From Ceriagrion tenellum (Eukaryota; Arthropoda; Insecta; Odonata; Coenagrionidae): a stretch of DNA of 64,000 nucleotides. The DNA lies in NCBI GenBank assembly GCA_963169105.1, contig OY720635.1, positions 161,580,976 through 161,644,975 on the forward strand, given 5' to 3'. The notes beneath the pieces were generated by a model. It saw nothing but the letters and a program-made list of their open reading frames with translations. It searched no databases and was not told where the DNA came from. Positions 32,520 through 44,149 of this stretch are shown piece by piece (position 1 is the stretch's first letter; the number at the start of each line of letters is the position of its first letter). A program made the position numbers and the translations under genes.

Positions 32520-34180
32520 AAAATGAAACTAACTAAAGCAAGAAGTTTCTCAACGGAAAAACACCACTAGCAATTAAAGGTATTCTTGTCGAAGCTCTAG
32601 TTGTGAGAGAGGACTATTAATAATTTGCTACCATGCATTCTATTTTTTGACAAATCATCCTCTCAGTCCTCTCTTACTGAAGCCCTGTGCGACAGACAGC
32701 CTTTTTGTGTCCGGAACTGCAAGTTGGGCGGGGAATAGAAACATGTGGCTCTTATGGGGAGAGGGTGGGAAGATAAGTCAGTAAAAAAAAACGAGAAGCA
32801 TTTAGACAGCTTTCCAACGAAAGACACCCCTCCTGCAAGCAGTTTTCAATCGTCTCGACTCGTGGACCTAATCGGCAAGCCGTTCACCTCCCCATCCCTC
32901 CCTTTCAAAGTCCAAACTTTTTACTGGCGTCCTCCCCTCGACTGCAATTCCAACGTCTCCCAATCCTCCTCCGAATGCATTCAACACTCATCAATGGATC
33001 CCTCTTAACATGGCGAACTTAATCCTCTGCCAATGTTCCTCGCGGCCATGGAGGTAGTTGGAGTGACATTTTTTTATGTTCAAATTTGCATCGAACTTCG
33101 CATGCGTGTTTTTCATGGCCATATCAATAGATAAAAGTGGAAAAATTACACCAAATCAATTTGATTTTCTATCAATTCAATGCTTTTTTAACTCGTAGAC
33201 TCATGACAGGTGACATTTCGTAATGATTCCAAGACATATGTGCCTTTTTTTCTTTTGAACGCGAAATATTACCTTTATTGTTATAATAATTGTTGCTATA
33301 AAATGTCAAGGCATCAAGATGGGCCACATATTTCAATGATATTTCGTCTAAATTTAAAATTTCGCGGCGATAATTCAAGTTGTAGCATACTTTAATTAAG
33401 GAAAAAAGGTCAAAATTTAATTCTTGTATCCTTTCCATGGCAACCTATACGGTTAACTCCAACGCATAAATGGATGCACTCACTGTGAAGTGGGCTTCAA
33501 GAATCGTTTTTCGACTTAATGAAGTAGTTATGTCGAGATTTGGTCCAGTAGAATAAGTCTTCCATATTATTTTTATTCTGTGTTACATTTCCAAAACTAC
33601 CATAAAAAATTTAATGCTAAGAGAAACTAACTAGTCTTTTGAATTGTAAATACTTCTAAATGGACCTCTTCAAAATAATTTCAACAGTTATTAAGTCGCC
33701 AGTTTGACTAGGCTTCGACGTGGCACGAACCCTTTCGAGATAGGGTGCAACTTGTTAACGTTATACGAAGATAACGTCTGACTACGTTCTCTCACCGCTT
33801 ATTCGACGAAAAACTATCTTTAGATGATTCGAAATCAAATTCACGCTTTCTGAAGTATTGGTCCTGCAACATTGGCTCTGTACTGCAAGGTTGGCAGCAT
33901 GAGTATCGGATCCGGCTATAGCGGAAAATCTTGAAAGTCGTTCCTTTTCATCGGAGCTGAGTTGTGATAAAGTGGTGTTTGCAAGTCATCATGGCTCCAG
34001 CTGCAGCTTCTCGGCTGAGAGGCGGAAGGCGACTGAACAAGCCGAGCGAGCCCCATCCTTTCAAATCACCCGGCTTACTGGTCATTCCTCGCTTGAGTGC
34101 TTAGAAGCACGATTTTCAAATTTTTTTTCGGTTTTCCAGAAAACATTGCCGTCGTAGGCCAAAATATACAGCTTAAGTAA
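32520..34180. other. Anonymous DNA
   Basis: No gene supported. Frames at 32745-33008, 33172-33438 and 33972-34157 lack motifs. Confidence 0.5.
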
Positions 34181-34183
34181 GTT

Positions 34184-34368
34184 CTAATCATTGTATTTAA
34201 CAAACGATGTGGTACGAAGTCACTCGCACGGGTGCATATACACCAGGGTTGAAATTCGCCATGAAAAAATCATTTGACTTGACCGGGATTGTCAAGTCTA
34301 AGATTGTCAAGGATGCACCCGTGCGAGTGACTTCGTACCACATCGTTTGTTAAATACAGTGATTGGAA
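34184..34368. repeat. Terminal hairpin of composite tRNA-like element (52-bp arms)
   Basis: The arms run inward from ATTGTATTTAACAAACGATG (left) and are matched base for base, with two differences, by the complement of the right arm ending CATCGTTTGTTAAATACAGT. The shared core GTGGTACGAAGTCACTCGC continues to GGGTGCA. Inside the left arm are ACCAGGGTTGAAATTCGCC and the first bases of a minus-strand tRNA-like module, which then breaks off. The same arm sequence ends the element at 55453-55925. Confidence 0.85.
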
Positions 34369-34379
34369 ATTTGTCAATT

Positions 34380-34640
34380 TCGTCGTTTTAATAACGACAA
34401 TGTTGGGTTTATCCACCGCGACAGTGGCTTTGTAAGCACGACTTCGTCTCATGTGCTACAATGTAGACTTGAGGCCTGAACATCTAGTTCGCATAAACCC
34501 CTCTCGAAATTCGCCACGAAGGAAGATGGCTTGGTGGTGTAACTGGCTAACACACTTTACCAGCAATCGGGAGATCTGGGTTCGAATCCCGGTCAATTCA
34601 AACGATTTTTTCATGGCGAATTTCAACCCTGGTGTTTAAG
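34380..34640 (+). mobile_element. Composite element unit: linker, 5' block, tRNA-like module, 3' block
   Basis: Four modules follow in order. A linker (TTGGGTTTATCCACCG.., 34402-34450) is followed by a 5' block (CTACAATGTAGACTTGAGG to CGAAATTCGCC, 34453-34520), a tRNA-like module (34524-34600) and a short 3' block (TTTTTTCATGGCGAATTTCA, 34605-34637). All four recur at 55.6-55.93 kb, there as an inverted pair. Together with 34184-34368 this appears to be a damaged copy of the palindromic element described for 55453-55925. Confidence 0.7.
34524..34600 (+). ncRNA. tRNA-like module (SINE-type pol III promoter)
   Basis: About 77 nt with an A-box-like TGGTGTAACTGG (34534-34545) and a perfect B box GGTTCGAATCC (34579-34589), spaced as in a tRNA gene. 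The T stem CTGGG/CCCGG is nearly complete, but the acceptor ends do not pair and no clear anticodon loop forms. It is therefore a tRNA-derived module, not a functional tRNA. It could still drive pol III transcription. Confidence 0.7.
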
Positions 34641-34644
34641 TAAG

Positions 34645-35190
34645 TTCCTTAGTCCATGCTTCTTTGCGTCAATTCACCGCTTTGATTTCAAAAGGATTGG
34701 AAATTTCGTGGAAGCTGGAACACCACTCCATAAGATCCCATGTTAAAATGCTCAAATTCTTCATTTAATTTCTCCTCAGCCGCTGTTACTGGCATGGCAT
34801 CGCTGTTCGGGGGAAAAATAGTCAACCACACAAAAAGAAGTTATGTAGCATACATAATGGAATTGTTAAAATGGTGTCTTATAATATAAAGGGAGATAAT
34901 TGAGGGTCCAGTAAACCAAATACTAGTCATGCAAACAATATTTACAAAATATTGCTAATATTACTCCTTGAAAAACTATTTACCATTATATTAGTAGTGG
35001 ATAATTATTTCACTAACGAATGGAAAAAATTGAAACAGAATGCACACATAATTGGGAAAAGAAATGTTGACTCTGATGAGATTCCGAAGTATTTTGATGA
35101 ATGTGACGGAAACAGAATGATACCAAAAATGTTCGACCGATTACCAAAGAGCATGCATGGTTTGAAAACATACGCGGAAGTTAAAAGTTA
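34645..35190. other. Anonymous DNA with one unassigned frame
   Basis: The plus-strand frame 34952-35191 (79 residues) ends KMFDRLPKSMHGLKTYAEVK, which faintly resembles the last segment of some LINE polyproteins. Upstream residues give no support, so it stays unassigned. Confidence 0.4.
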
Positions 35191-35345
35191 GCTAAAGACA
35201 AAGACTGACTTAGGCTGCTTCGACTTAGATTGCAACTAAGACTAAGACCACACCTACGATTGCGACTAAGACTACGACTAACACTTAAAATACGGCTAAG
35301 ACTGCGACTTAGACTCTGACGAAGACTACGACTACGTGTAAGATT
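35190..35345. repeat. Degenerate short tandem repeat (GACTAA/GACTAC type)
   Basis: About 150 bp built from variants of a 6-bp unit such as GACTAA, GACTAC and GACTTA, phased irregularly. It directly abuts the left end of the probable solo LTR at 35351. Confidence 0.8.
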
Positions 35346-35350
35346 ACTAT

Positions 35351-35901
35351 TGTAGTGATTGGGGAGTGGGGAGATAGTGGGGAGTTTCGTATAGCGTATT
35401 GAAAAGGCACAGGTTGAGTGGTAATGAATTGGCTTTATTGCTACCTTTCACTGATACAGGGTTGGAACCACCAACACCGTTAAGGGGGTTGTACGTGGAT
35501 GCCGTTTCACTAAACCTGGGGTTTGTGGAAGACTGTCGCGATGCGCCCTTAGCGAGAGGGACAGCGGTGTGGTGGTGCGCCCTTAGCGAGAGGGACAGCA
35601 GTGCGCTCTACTAACCTCAGCGAACAACTGATGAGTAGTGGACCCCTGGTATCAAGTCAAGTCCCCAACGTCGGCCTTTTATATCTTGTGGCGAGCCCTC
35701 GCCGCCGCCTTGAAGTGACTCCGTGAACTAGTGAGACAGCCTCGGTGCGGCGCCGGATAGCCGGCGTGCGAACTCGGCGACATAGCGCGACCGACCTGGT
35801 ACAGCGTCAGACAGCCCGACGCGCGGCCCGATACCTTCCTCTCGAGCGGAGCTACTTTTTATGATAAGCTCACGGAGTCAGGTGGGCGTGGTACAGGGGC
35901 A
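35351..35901 (-). mobile_element. Probable solo LTR, minus strand
   Basis: This 551-bp GC-rich block starts TGTAGTGATT and ends CAGGGGCA. In minus orientation it has a TATA box (GATATAAAAGGCC, 35674-35685), then downstream AATAAA (35434-35439), and ends CAATCACTACA, much like the CsRn1-like LTR end CAATCGCTACA at 10667-10677. This order suits U3-R-U5. It holds a 34-bp tandem duplication (TGCGCCCTTAGCGAGAGGGA at 35542 and 35576). No PBS or coding sequence follows, so a solo LTR is the simplest reading. The flanks CTAT and TTAT could be a 4-bp duplication with one change. Confidence 0.5.
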
Positions 35902-36114
35902 TTATAAGGAATAGTGAGTGTCATCATTGAGCGGGGACGAATGCGGTATGGTGGACGATTCCCAAGCAGTCATAACAATTATTTACCCTGACCACATTAC
36001 GACAGTTTCTTATTCTGTCATTTTATATTTCTTTCCCGTCTTGATATGTTTTCTGGTCATCTTATTTTTATCCATCTCAGTGACAGTAAGCATTTTTTTG
36101 TTTTCTCCTTCACA

Positions 36115-36435
36115 TTATGTCTCACACCCATATACGTTAATCGCAGTACTAATTCTGCTTTTGCTTCCTGTGGATACGATTTGATGCCATAAAATGAAAT
36201 TCAACGTGGATATTGCCCTTCTTCCTTTCAACTTTTTCTTTAATTATATCATTCAATCTTCTATTCTGTATTATTTTTAACTCCCAGAAAGTTCTAATCT
36301 TAGCAGTATTGTATTTCTTGCCCATCCTCGAGCACTAGGTTCTCTTGTGCTCCTCCTATGCATATATCTCGAGTCCCTCTGATATTTATTTCCAGACCCT
36401 AATTTTTGCATTCTTCAATTAGGTTACGTGTAGTG
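36115..36435 (-). pseudogene. RTE-like LINE fragment, RT thumb region
   Basis: Read leftward from about 36430, the minus strand gives LIEECKN, GLEINIRGTRDICIGGAQEN and LVLEDGQEIQYC, then NFLGVK. After a frame change come RRLNDIIKEKVERKKGNIHV and a final NVYGCET-like segment. These blocks follow the catalytic palm in RTE-like LINEs (N-x-x-K-T-K-x-M, then YLG, then YGxE). Stops and shifts are frequent. Neither the RT core nor the 3' tail is present. Confidence 0.7.
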
Positions 36436-36439
36436 TAAG

Positions 36440-37855
36440 ATCGTATACGTATTGTGGTCGTGGACTATTAGTATCCAATCAGCCGCAAAGCACGAGGAAT
36501 GTAGTGTGTTAGTACTATTCAAAGCGATACCATTTCCTTTACATTTAACCTTCCATTTTGACGGGTTTGTTCCAAGTATATGTTAAATTATGTGGGCGAG
36601 ATGAGACTGTTTTAAACATGTTGTAATTGTAAATTCCTCTTATGTACTTTTCTCTATTTTTATTTTTGTAGTGGTATTTTTGTACAACGTTTGAGTAACT
36701 CCAAGGTTTACCTTTGTTCTCCACTCTATTACCGTCTTCAACATTTGAAAATGGCCCCTATCCATCTCTTCTACCCTCTCCGAATCCTCCGATGTCCTCT
36801 CCTCTTCAACCATATCCAACACCTCTTCGCTCTTCTTCCTTGCCTCTCAGCTCACCCTCTCCATTCTTCTCCAAACTCACTTTTTAAACGCTCAAAGTCC
36901 ACGTGCATCCTCTCTCCGCAATGACCACGTTTCCAACACATTCAGCGCCTCGCTCCGTATTAAAGTTTCCACTAGTCTTTTCTTCACGCCTCTTTTCAGA
37001 CCCTCCCTTCATATTTTCCTTCCTCTTTGAAAATGCCTCGTTAGCCAGGGCAAGCATTAGTAATTCTCATTCTTCCGTGCTGATCGCCCCCGATATATCA
37101 TCACCGGCGCGCCATGAGGTCGCGTAAAAATAACATAGTGCCTTAAATAATGTGAAGATTGTGATGTAGTCAGCGTTCGGAATTTGCGCTCCGTTACCTT
37201 TTCAAAAATGAAGTAAAGATATGAGACAACCAATATGTGGGCTCTAACGTCCACCGAATAACTGACGCTACACAGCCGTTTGTTTAACACGGTTTTTATT
37301 AACGATCACTGGTTACAGCGGTTTTCGATTGGATTCAATATGGCGACGCCGTCTGAGGAAGTCTCATCGTTCGATTAAGTCTCGGTTCGGTCTTCAGCTT
37401 ATCCAAAACCCAAGAATACTCGAAGTAACCTTTGCCAATTTCTTGGGCTTCCTACTCGAACTTCTCAGTCGTTTGCTTGTCGATACCACCGCAAAGACGA
37501 TTAGTAAAGGATCGCCATCTTCAAGCCCTAGCATTTGAAAATGGTGATCGAGAAATAGGAGAAAGAGAGTTACTTTATTCATTGCATGGGAGTGAGGAGA
37601 GAGCGGCCGCGGGGTGCGGGAGATAAGCAGGGAGCGGAGGAGGCCGCGCCGCACCACGACGCCGGGTCCAACGTCCAAACGAGCTAAAGATGGCCTTAAG
37701 GGGGGAGGAGGGGGGAAATCGGGAGAGAGTGAGCAGGGAAGGAGAGGCGCATGGCAAGAGACTCGGATACTCCTCCTTTCCCGGATCCCTTAATTATGAT
37801 ATGTCCTCATCTTAATGTGGTCAGAGAGATTTTTGTTTATGTATAGATATGCGTG
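36440..37855. other. Anonymous DNA
   Basis: The minus-strand frame 36640-36822 is Glu-rich and unassigned. A GC-rich stretch lies at 37560-37750. No gene supported. Confidence 0.5.
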
Positions 37856-37856
37856 A

Positions 37857-38494
37857 AACCATAGAGTAAGTACATATAGAGCGGCAAAGAGATAGGGAAA
37901 GTCGGATATGAATTTTTAAATAATACTAGATACCGATAGATGGAGCAGGTGTATCGAAGTTGCACGACAAGCCATAACAAATGAGCTTTGGCACACGGCC
38001 ACTTCATTTAGTGTTGCATAACTCACATGATGTTCTTATGATGATTTCGGTGCCTGGATGTTTACAAATCGACCCATAGCAACGGAGACAACTCTTATTG
38101 AGTCGTCGAGACCAAATTAAACATGTATTTGAATGTGCATTAATGAGCATGCATGCAGATAATGCATGAAATTAATCTATAATGAATCGAATTCATGTAA
38201 ATATGATAAGACACGCGATTACCAAACACGGAGTAAACTGTTTAACGATGTATCATAGCAATGACAAAACAATTGATAGTCGATTAAAAGCACACAGCAG
38301 GCATGGTAAATCCACCTCTGTATGTTGATGCAAAATCACAGAGTATCACTAGCATCTCCAAGTGGCCTTCTCCGTAAGCCAAAATTCTTCCTCCCCTAAG
38401 GTGGTGGCACCTGAGAAATTCTTCGCAAAGCTCTCAAAAATTTATGTCCAGTTTTTAGTATTGCTTTGGCACTCTATATATACTTACTCTATGG
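37857..38494. mobile_element. TIR element with about 30-bp inverted ends
   Basis: The left end CCATAGAGTAAGTACATATA with GAGCGGCAAAG (37859-37889) is mirrored at the right by CTTTGGCACTC with TATATATACTTACTCTATGG (38464-38493), with two or three mismatches. TGAAA flanks both sides, a possible 5-bp target duplication. The interior (about 575 bp) has no long frame. The termini do not match a superfamily that I can name with confidence. Confidence 0.75.
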
Positions 38495-38499
38495 TGAAA

Positions 38500-38930
38500 G
38501 TTAGCTCACGTGTTTTTATTAGCGGTATTTAGTGACAAAGCCGGAAAATTGCTTTGCACTGTTTTTTTATTTCCCAGGAATTCAACGCTATTTTAACAGG
38601 AAGCCTAATGGATCGTGATATATCAGGCGCAATAATTCTATTACATTTTTCTTGTCTCCTAAACGCAAAATGACATTGTAACGTATCTCCTTACCTTTTT
38701 GTCTTCCTTTCCTAGCGGAACACTACCGGTGCAGCTCCTTACGTCTGACTCCGCACCACGTCTTATCAGTTATACCTTTCTCCCTTCCACTTTCTATCTT
38801 TTTGTTTGTCCTGGCTACTCTGATGTGTTAATATAGGACACTCGTAATACCTTGGCGCAGAGATTTTTTAAATTATGAATTGTAAACATACAAATGGAAA
38901 TTTTGTTTACTTCAAAGCAAATCAATTTAC
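38500..38930. other. Anonymous AT-rich DNA
   Basis: Nothing recognised in this stretch. Confidence 0.5.
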
Positions 38931-38933
38931 CAG

Positions 38934-39040
38934 TTGTGTGAAATTCACAGTGGAAATTCGCCTGGACTGGGATTCGAATCCAAACCTGTAGATACCGCTC
39001 CCAGTGCTCTAACCAATTTAGTTACTCTGGCGTCATCCTC
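38934..39040 (-). ncRNA. tRNA-like module, minus strand
   Basis: On the minus strand a B box (GGATTCGAATCCCA, plus 38967-38980) lies downstream of a TAACTAAATTGGTTAGAGC stretch resembling a tRNA D arm and A box. The T arm pairs well, but no good acceptor stem or anticodon arm is visible. Its 3' flank, GGCGAATTTCCACTGTGAA, recalls the GGCGAATTTCAACCCTGG that follows the modules at 34 and 55 kb, hinting at a related element family. Confidence 0.6.
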
Positions 39041-40199
39041 TGTGAAAGTTATTGCGCGGCCAATTCTGCAGTTGTTTGAACAAATTGTTCAGCATTACTG
39101 TAAACAAGCATCACACTCTAATTATTTATTAATCACACAAATTCAAATACAATTGTGCAGGCACAAAATCATTTACTTTACCCATTAAAAGTGAACATAT
39201 TACAATTATCAATATGAACTGTCCCTTTAAAGTTTTCGTTACAATTACAAATATTCCTTTGGACATACATACGACGTAGTTACTGATAAAATCACAAATA
39301 TTTATAGTTACACTAGCAAAGGTACCCGTTAAAAATCAACGGGGGATGAAAGAAAGACAGGGTATATAGGTTTGTAGGTTCGAGTCGCTCATGAGGTGGA
39401 TTTTTTTCTAGGCAAATCAGCTATAATTTTAGTTTTATTTTTTAATTCAGCCGATAAAAACAGCATTATATTATGCTTCCCGAGTTTCGATATTCTTTTG
39501 CAGTAATCTATAGAAACTAAACTACAGGCCATTTGCATTCCAGAGGCTTTCCGCATTAATGTAACATCGTGGCATTCTCCTGTTTTTCATGGGTCCGACT
39601 TAAATTAGTCCACTTGAAATGAATTTTGCCAATTTTAGGCAAAAATATCCCTGAAAATATCGTAATCTGCAACATTTCAGTATACGGCCTAGATTTCCGC
39701 TGTAATACCTATCTCTAGATATAAAACCCAGCCGCCATTGTAAAGGTCCCATTTCCCTTCTAAAGTTAATGTTAATTACACGGTTGCCAAGGAAATATCC
39801 TATTGCTGACAGAAGTAAAATTCACGATTTTGACAATTAAAACGCGATTTCTAGGAAAATTTTATTCGTTTAAGAAAATTGAATGAAAGAATAAGAAACT
39901 GCTATCTTTTATTCATCTGATGGTGATAACTAGAGCTGGTGAAAGATGGTGAATAACATTCCCGAATTTCGGTGAACAAAATAGTGGATTTCGTCACAAA
40001 AAAGTGGTAATAAAATGAAATTTCGGTGAAAAAATGTTTGTTCAGAAATATTTTAAAACACAATAAAACGTTCACAGTATGTAATATTTATGCAAATTTT
40101 TTTGTAATATTAAAGAAAAAGGTCATCAAGGCTTGTTTAAGCAATACAACAATAGAAATCATAAAAAGAGAAAGGAAAATAAACTATTGGTTCTTAACC

Positions 40200-42010
40200 A
40201 CATTTCTGCCAATAAGTAAAATTGACTTTATTCGCAAAAATAGAGTTCCATTAGTGTCTTTCTATATTCTCTGACTTTATCGATGTCCTTTTGTCAGACA
40301 TAATGTTACTGTATACTAAGAATGCTCTCTCGCTGTCAACATTAGAGGCAGGGATACCTATACAATGGAAAGCATACTCTGCATATTTAGGATAGTCAGA
40401 TTTAAGACTGAACAATAGGCATTAGATCAACCTCACCAGTAGCTGCAGCATCAATGACGCATTTTTTGGTAGTTAAATAAGCTTCAATAAAATCAATTAT
40501 GGGTGGATCACTGAGCAATGGCAGTTTTTTTACATCCTGAGACACAGAACTATGATTTACATGCAGCCCACTAGCATCAATGTTCCTAGGGTTGAAAAGT
40601 GGACCCATTGCCTCCCAAAAGTCTTTTGCTGGGTCACTAGCTACAAGAGAATTAAGTTTTAACACAGCTTCTTTTCCAACATTTGTCAACTGTGCTTCTA
40701 CAGCTTTGGAGCGGCAAGCAGGTGATTGCAACAGGTTTGCAGTTTCTGATGGAAACTGCCGATCTGCGACTTATTGAAAGCCATTTCTTAGGTCAAACAA
40801 CTCAACACTCAGGATATGTGAAAAGGGATAATTTGACCCTTCAAGAGTCTAAAAGTGCAACGCTGGCTGAGCAATGCTCAACTACAAACTTTTCCTGGCA
40901 TTTCAAAACTGCTAGTTCATCTCTCTACAGTTAGGCTCATGAAATATCTGATAGAGGGGCTGTTGTCATTAGAGTCCTTAACTTCAAACTTGAAAAAATC
41001 AGCAAGGTAAGGAAGATATTCTTCTGTATATCTAACGAAACAATACCAAGCATTCCGTCACGTGGCAACTGGGGAGGGGTACAGTTTTGGGGTAACATGT
41101 TTTTCTTCAAGAAACTTCAAATAATGATGTTTCCTTTTTCTGGTGTTAAAAAAAGCCACTTTAGCTTTCACAACACATTGATTCAGTTCAGGAAGTCCAA
41201 TAGCCCACATATTTCCCACAAGATTGAGTTTATGTGCCCAGTACTGGACATGGATAAGTGTAGATGAAGTTAGTACTCTTATGATTTCAGCACATTTTGT
41301 CATATATGCGGCAGAGTCTGTTGTAAATGACAGTACATTTTGATACTCCACACCATATTTTCCTAGTGCCTCCACTAAGACTCGTGAACACTGTGGCTGT
41401 GGCAGTCTGGAGCACTTTACAAGCGGCAATGAAAAGTTTGCTGCCTTCTTCAAGCAAAAGCACTTTAAATAACACCACGAATACACACTGACCCTTTCTG
41501 TCAGTGGTTTCATCACATAAAATCACTATCTTTCTCCCTTTAACTACTTCTTTAAGATTTACTTCTTCCTCTCCTATGTTTTTTAAATAAACATCCCTCA
41601 AAGTTTTAGAATGAGGAAGACTACCTGCACCAGGAATATATTTATCTATCCACTCTCTCACAGCCGGGTGATCAACTTTAAACAAAGGTATATTTGCTTT
41701 CACAAATGCCCTCACCGCGTCCTTGGTGAATTGTTATTTTTCTTCCCTTGCCCGTTTGCTCGCATCAAATGTTTCGGAAATCGAAGCCTGTCGTTTTAAT
41801 CCTTCCTCAACATCACCCTCTCCTTATTTTCTTTATGAGAAGCTCTGGCTTTGACATGCTTCTCACATGTGTCTTTCCGACTCCAGTACACAATGACATT
41901 GCAAAAGTTGCACATCATAATTTTTTTCGCTTTATCGAACACATAAAATCCTTCTTTCTCATACTCTTGGACTCTCTGAAACACGGTCACAACTTTAGGC
42001 ATAATCATCC
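40200..42010 (-). pseudogene. hAT-superfamily transposase relic (BED finger, RNase H-like core, hATC)
   Basis: Read leftward, fragments in shifting frames form one transposase. First (42008-41796) is a BED-type finger, MMCNFCNVIVYWSRKDTCEK followed by HVKARASHK, with the CCHH ligands. Next (41715-41287) come KANIPLFKVDHPAVREWIDK and KIVILCDETTDRKGQ with the first catalytic Asp region. Then (41516-41058) VLSFTTDSAAYMTKC with the second Asp region and WAHKLNLVG. At 40430-40270 is the C-terminal dimerisation segment: YPKYAEYAFHCIGIPASNVD then SERAF. The finger and layout resemble CGGBP1-like hAT proteins. At least five frame breaks and an in-frame stop kill the gene. The enzyme would cut and paste elements bearing matching TIRs. 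Confidence 0.85.
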
Positions 42011-42069
42011 TCCTATGTATTTAAGGATAACAAATTAATCAGTCCTTCCGCCTTCCGTTATTTCCACAG

Positions 42070-43550
42070 TACGAGTACCGTGAAGTGGGACGAGTGAGAC
42101 ATCTCACCACCTCCACTTTACTGTTTTCTTTCTAAGTTCACTAAGTGATACAATTTAAAAATGTTCCAAACGCAATGCAGCTACAATATAGTCCTTTGCG
42201 TGATTTTGTGTAGATAGGTCGGGCGAGTTCGAAAGCGAAAAACAACGCGCGGTAGTATATAGACACCAGCATTGACAAAGACATCAATGGAGACGGCAAG
42301 TCCACTACGCGTTGGCAAAAACCCTAAACTCACAGAGTAGAGACAGAGATCAATTGCATCAATTGGTAAATGAAATCCTTTAAGGGACTTCTGAACGCCA
42401 CATTCCGACATTACGTTAATTGTCCACTGCCCTCTGATTATGTTCGAGGAAGCACTGCCTTTCCGATTAGTTTGCCTTAAGTCCTCGTCATCATATACGG
42501 AACTGCACAGAACAGTTAAATGCAAAACATTTCAGATCATGGCACGGTTTAATCTCAGTTCGACTGGGTAAAATCAATACACATGATTTCAGGGAAACAA
42601 ACTTCAATTTGAACGAATAAATGGAAGACGACACGACCTCAAGCAAGTGAAAGGTATTACTCCAAAGTAACAGCCTCGTTTCAAGAGTGCAAAGTTAAAA
42701 GCAATGACATACATATTTATATTTAGTTGCTCACTAGACCCTCATGAGTAGAAAATTTAGTAACTATTCCCTAGCCTGATCAAGGCACATCAAACGCCAA
42801 CATAATCCTTTGCAGCAGCTAAGTAAGATTTGATTAATTTCTAGAACACTCAGAATAACTAAATAATATACATTAGGAAAAGCCACTTAAAAATCCTCAG
42901 ATATCATACTTTCTACCTCAAAAACGGAATTTTATGAATACCACGCAACCGAAATGGGATTAGTAATAGTCTCAATGAAATGGTAGGCATAATTTATTTA
43001 TAAGAATATTTTATTAAATGTATCGCGAATTATATCAATCTTTCATTCATTACTCCCATGCAACAATGCACACTTTATAACAAAATACAGATAATTCATC
43101 CCACGTAAAAGGAAATGAGCACAATTCAGAAATAAAATCGATGGACACAATATTATTTAGAGCACAGGAAGGCCAGAAATTTACAAGCAATGGGCACTTG
43201 ATGGCACGTACATTTGTTCACCTATTACTTGGATTCGTGAAACCAAAACTGTGACCAATATAAATCATTCTCTCGTCTTTGAGGCAATCTTCTGGCATAT
43301 TCGCATACAAAAACACGAAATGGTCACGGTATATGATGCCTATTTTTGTTCTTCGAAGTCACTATTGCATGCGAACTTAATTATTAATGAATTCGCGCAA
43401 GAGTATGGATTTCGCAAAAGCGAAATGCTTAATATTCAACTTTTAAAAGCGGTAATGCATTTAAAAAGGACTGTTCGGTGTTTTTGAACTTCTTTCGTGA
43501 ATTTCGCGATTTAGTCAAAAACGAAAATAGCCTACCTAATAAAATAAAAA
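42070..43550. other. AT-rich DNA flanking the hAT relic
   Basis: Upstream of the transposase relic, with no supported frame. It may be the 5' non-coding part of the hAT element. GTGATAACT occurs at 39923-39931 and again at 43560-43568, a possible target duplication, but convincing inverted ends are lacking. Confidence 0.4.
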
Positions 43551-44084
43551 AAAAAAATAGTGATAACTATAACCTTCTATCTTTTGTAGAACTAAATAAA
43601 TTATGCAAAAAGAGAAACCTCTGCACTTGAACCAAAATGTTTAGACTTGAGTTTTTCAAACACATAAGACACCAGACGGGCCAAAACGCTGCCCTTGAGG
43701 CCCAGGGGCCTTACTTATAGTCCCAATTGCTTTAAAAAAGCTTTACTGATCCCATGTGTGAAAGTTTCTCTAAAATAGGTTCACTCGTTCAATACTTATG
43801 AGGCTTTTAAGAAAGCATTCTTTTGGAACCTTAGGCCCCCTGGGACCCCAGCGTGACTTACGACCTCATGATTGTTGTACATTAAATATAGGTATATTTT
43901 ACGTGTTTCTAATACAGGCAAGAATTATCTCCAGGGCCAATTTTTGGGGATGAAAGGGCCCACTTGAGGACCTTCTAGGGCCCCAAGGCCCTTGTTCTAT
44001 AGCCTATGCGTGAACCAGATACATCAAATATCTTCCTGCCAAATTTTGTTTCAATCGATTCAGTGGCTTATGAGTGATTGAGTA

Positions 44085-44116
44085 ACAGACAGACAGACCG
44101 ACAGACAGACAGACAC
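44085..44116. repeat. (GACA)n microsatellite
   Basis: A 32-bp run of CAGACAGA units with one C interruption, just inside the right border of the old repeat. Confidence 0.9.
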
Positions 44117-44149
44117 CACTAGATTTATACATTAGTAAGATTACGGAGT

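Larger units (their letters stand above)
39312..44142. mobile_element. Probable old arthropod repeat enclosing an hAT element
   Basis: The left border ACTAGCAAAGGTACCCG and the right border, with ATCGATTCAGTGG, a (GACA)n tract and TTTATACATTAGTAAGAT, resemble the two ends of a repeat seen widely in arthropod genomes. I cannot name its class. The outer parts are 39312-39930 and 43570-44142. The middle is occupied by an hAT transposase relic. That the two ends belong to one interrupted copy is inference. Confidence 0.4.

Noticed and set aside
34952..35191. Possible LINE C-terminus (FDRLPKSMHGLKTYAEVK)
   Set aside because: The similarity is short, and upstream sequence shows no RT-related block.
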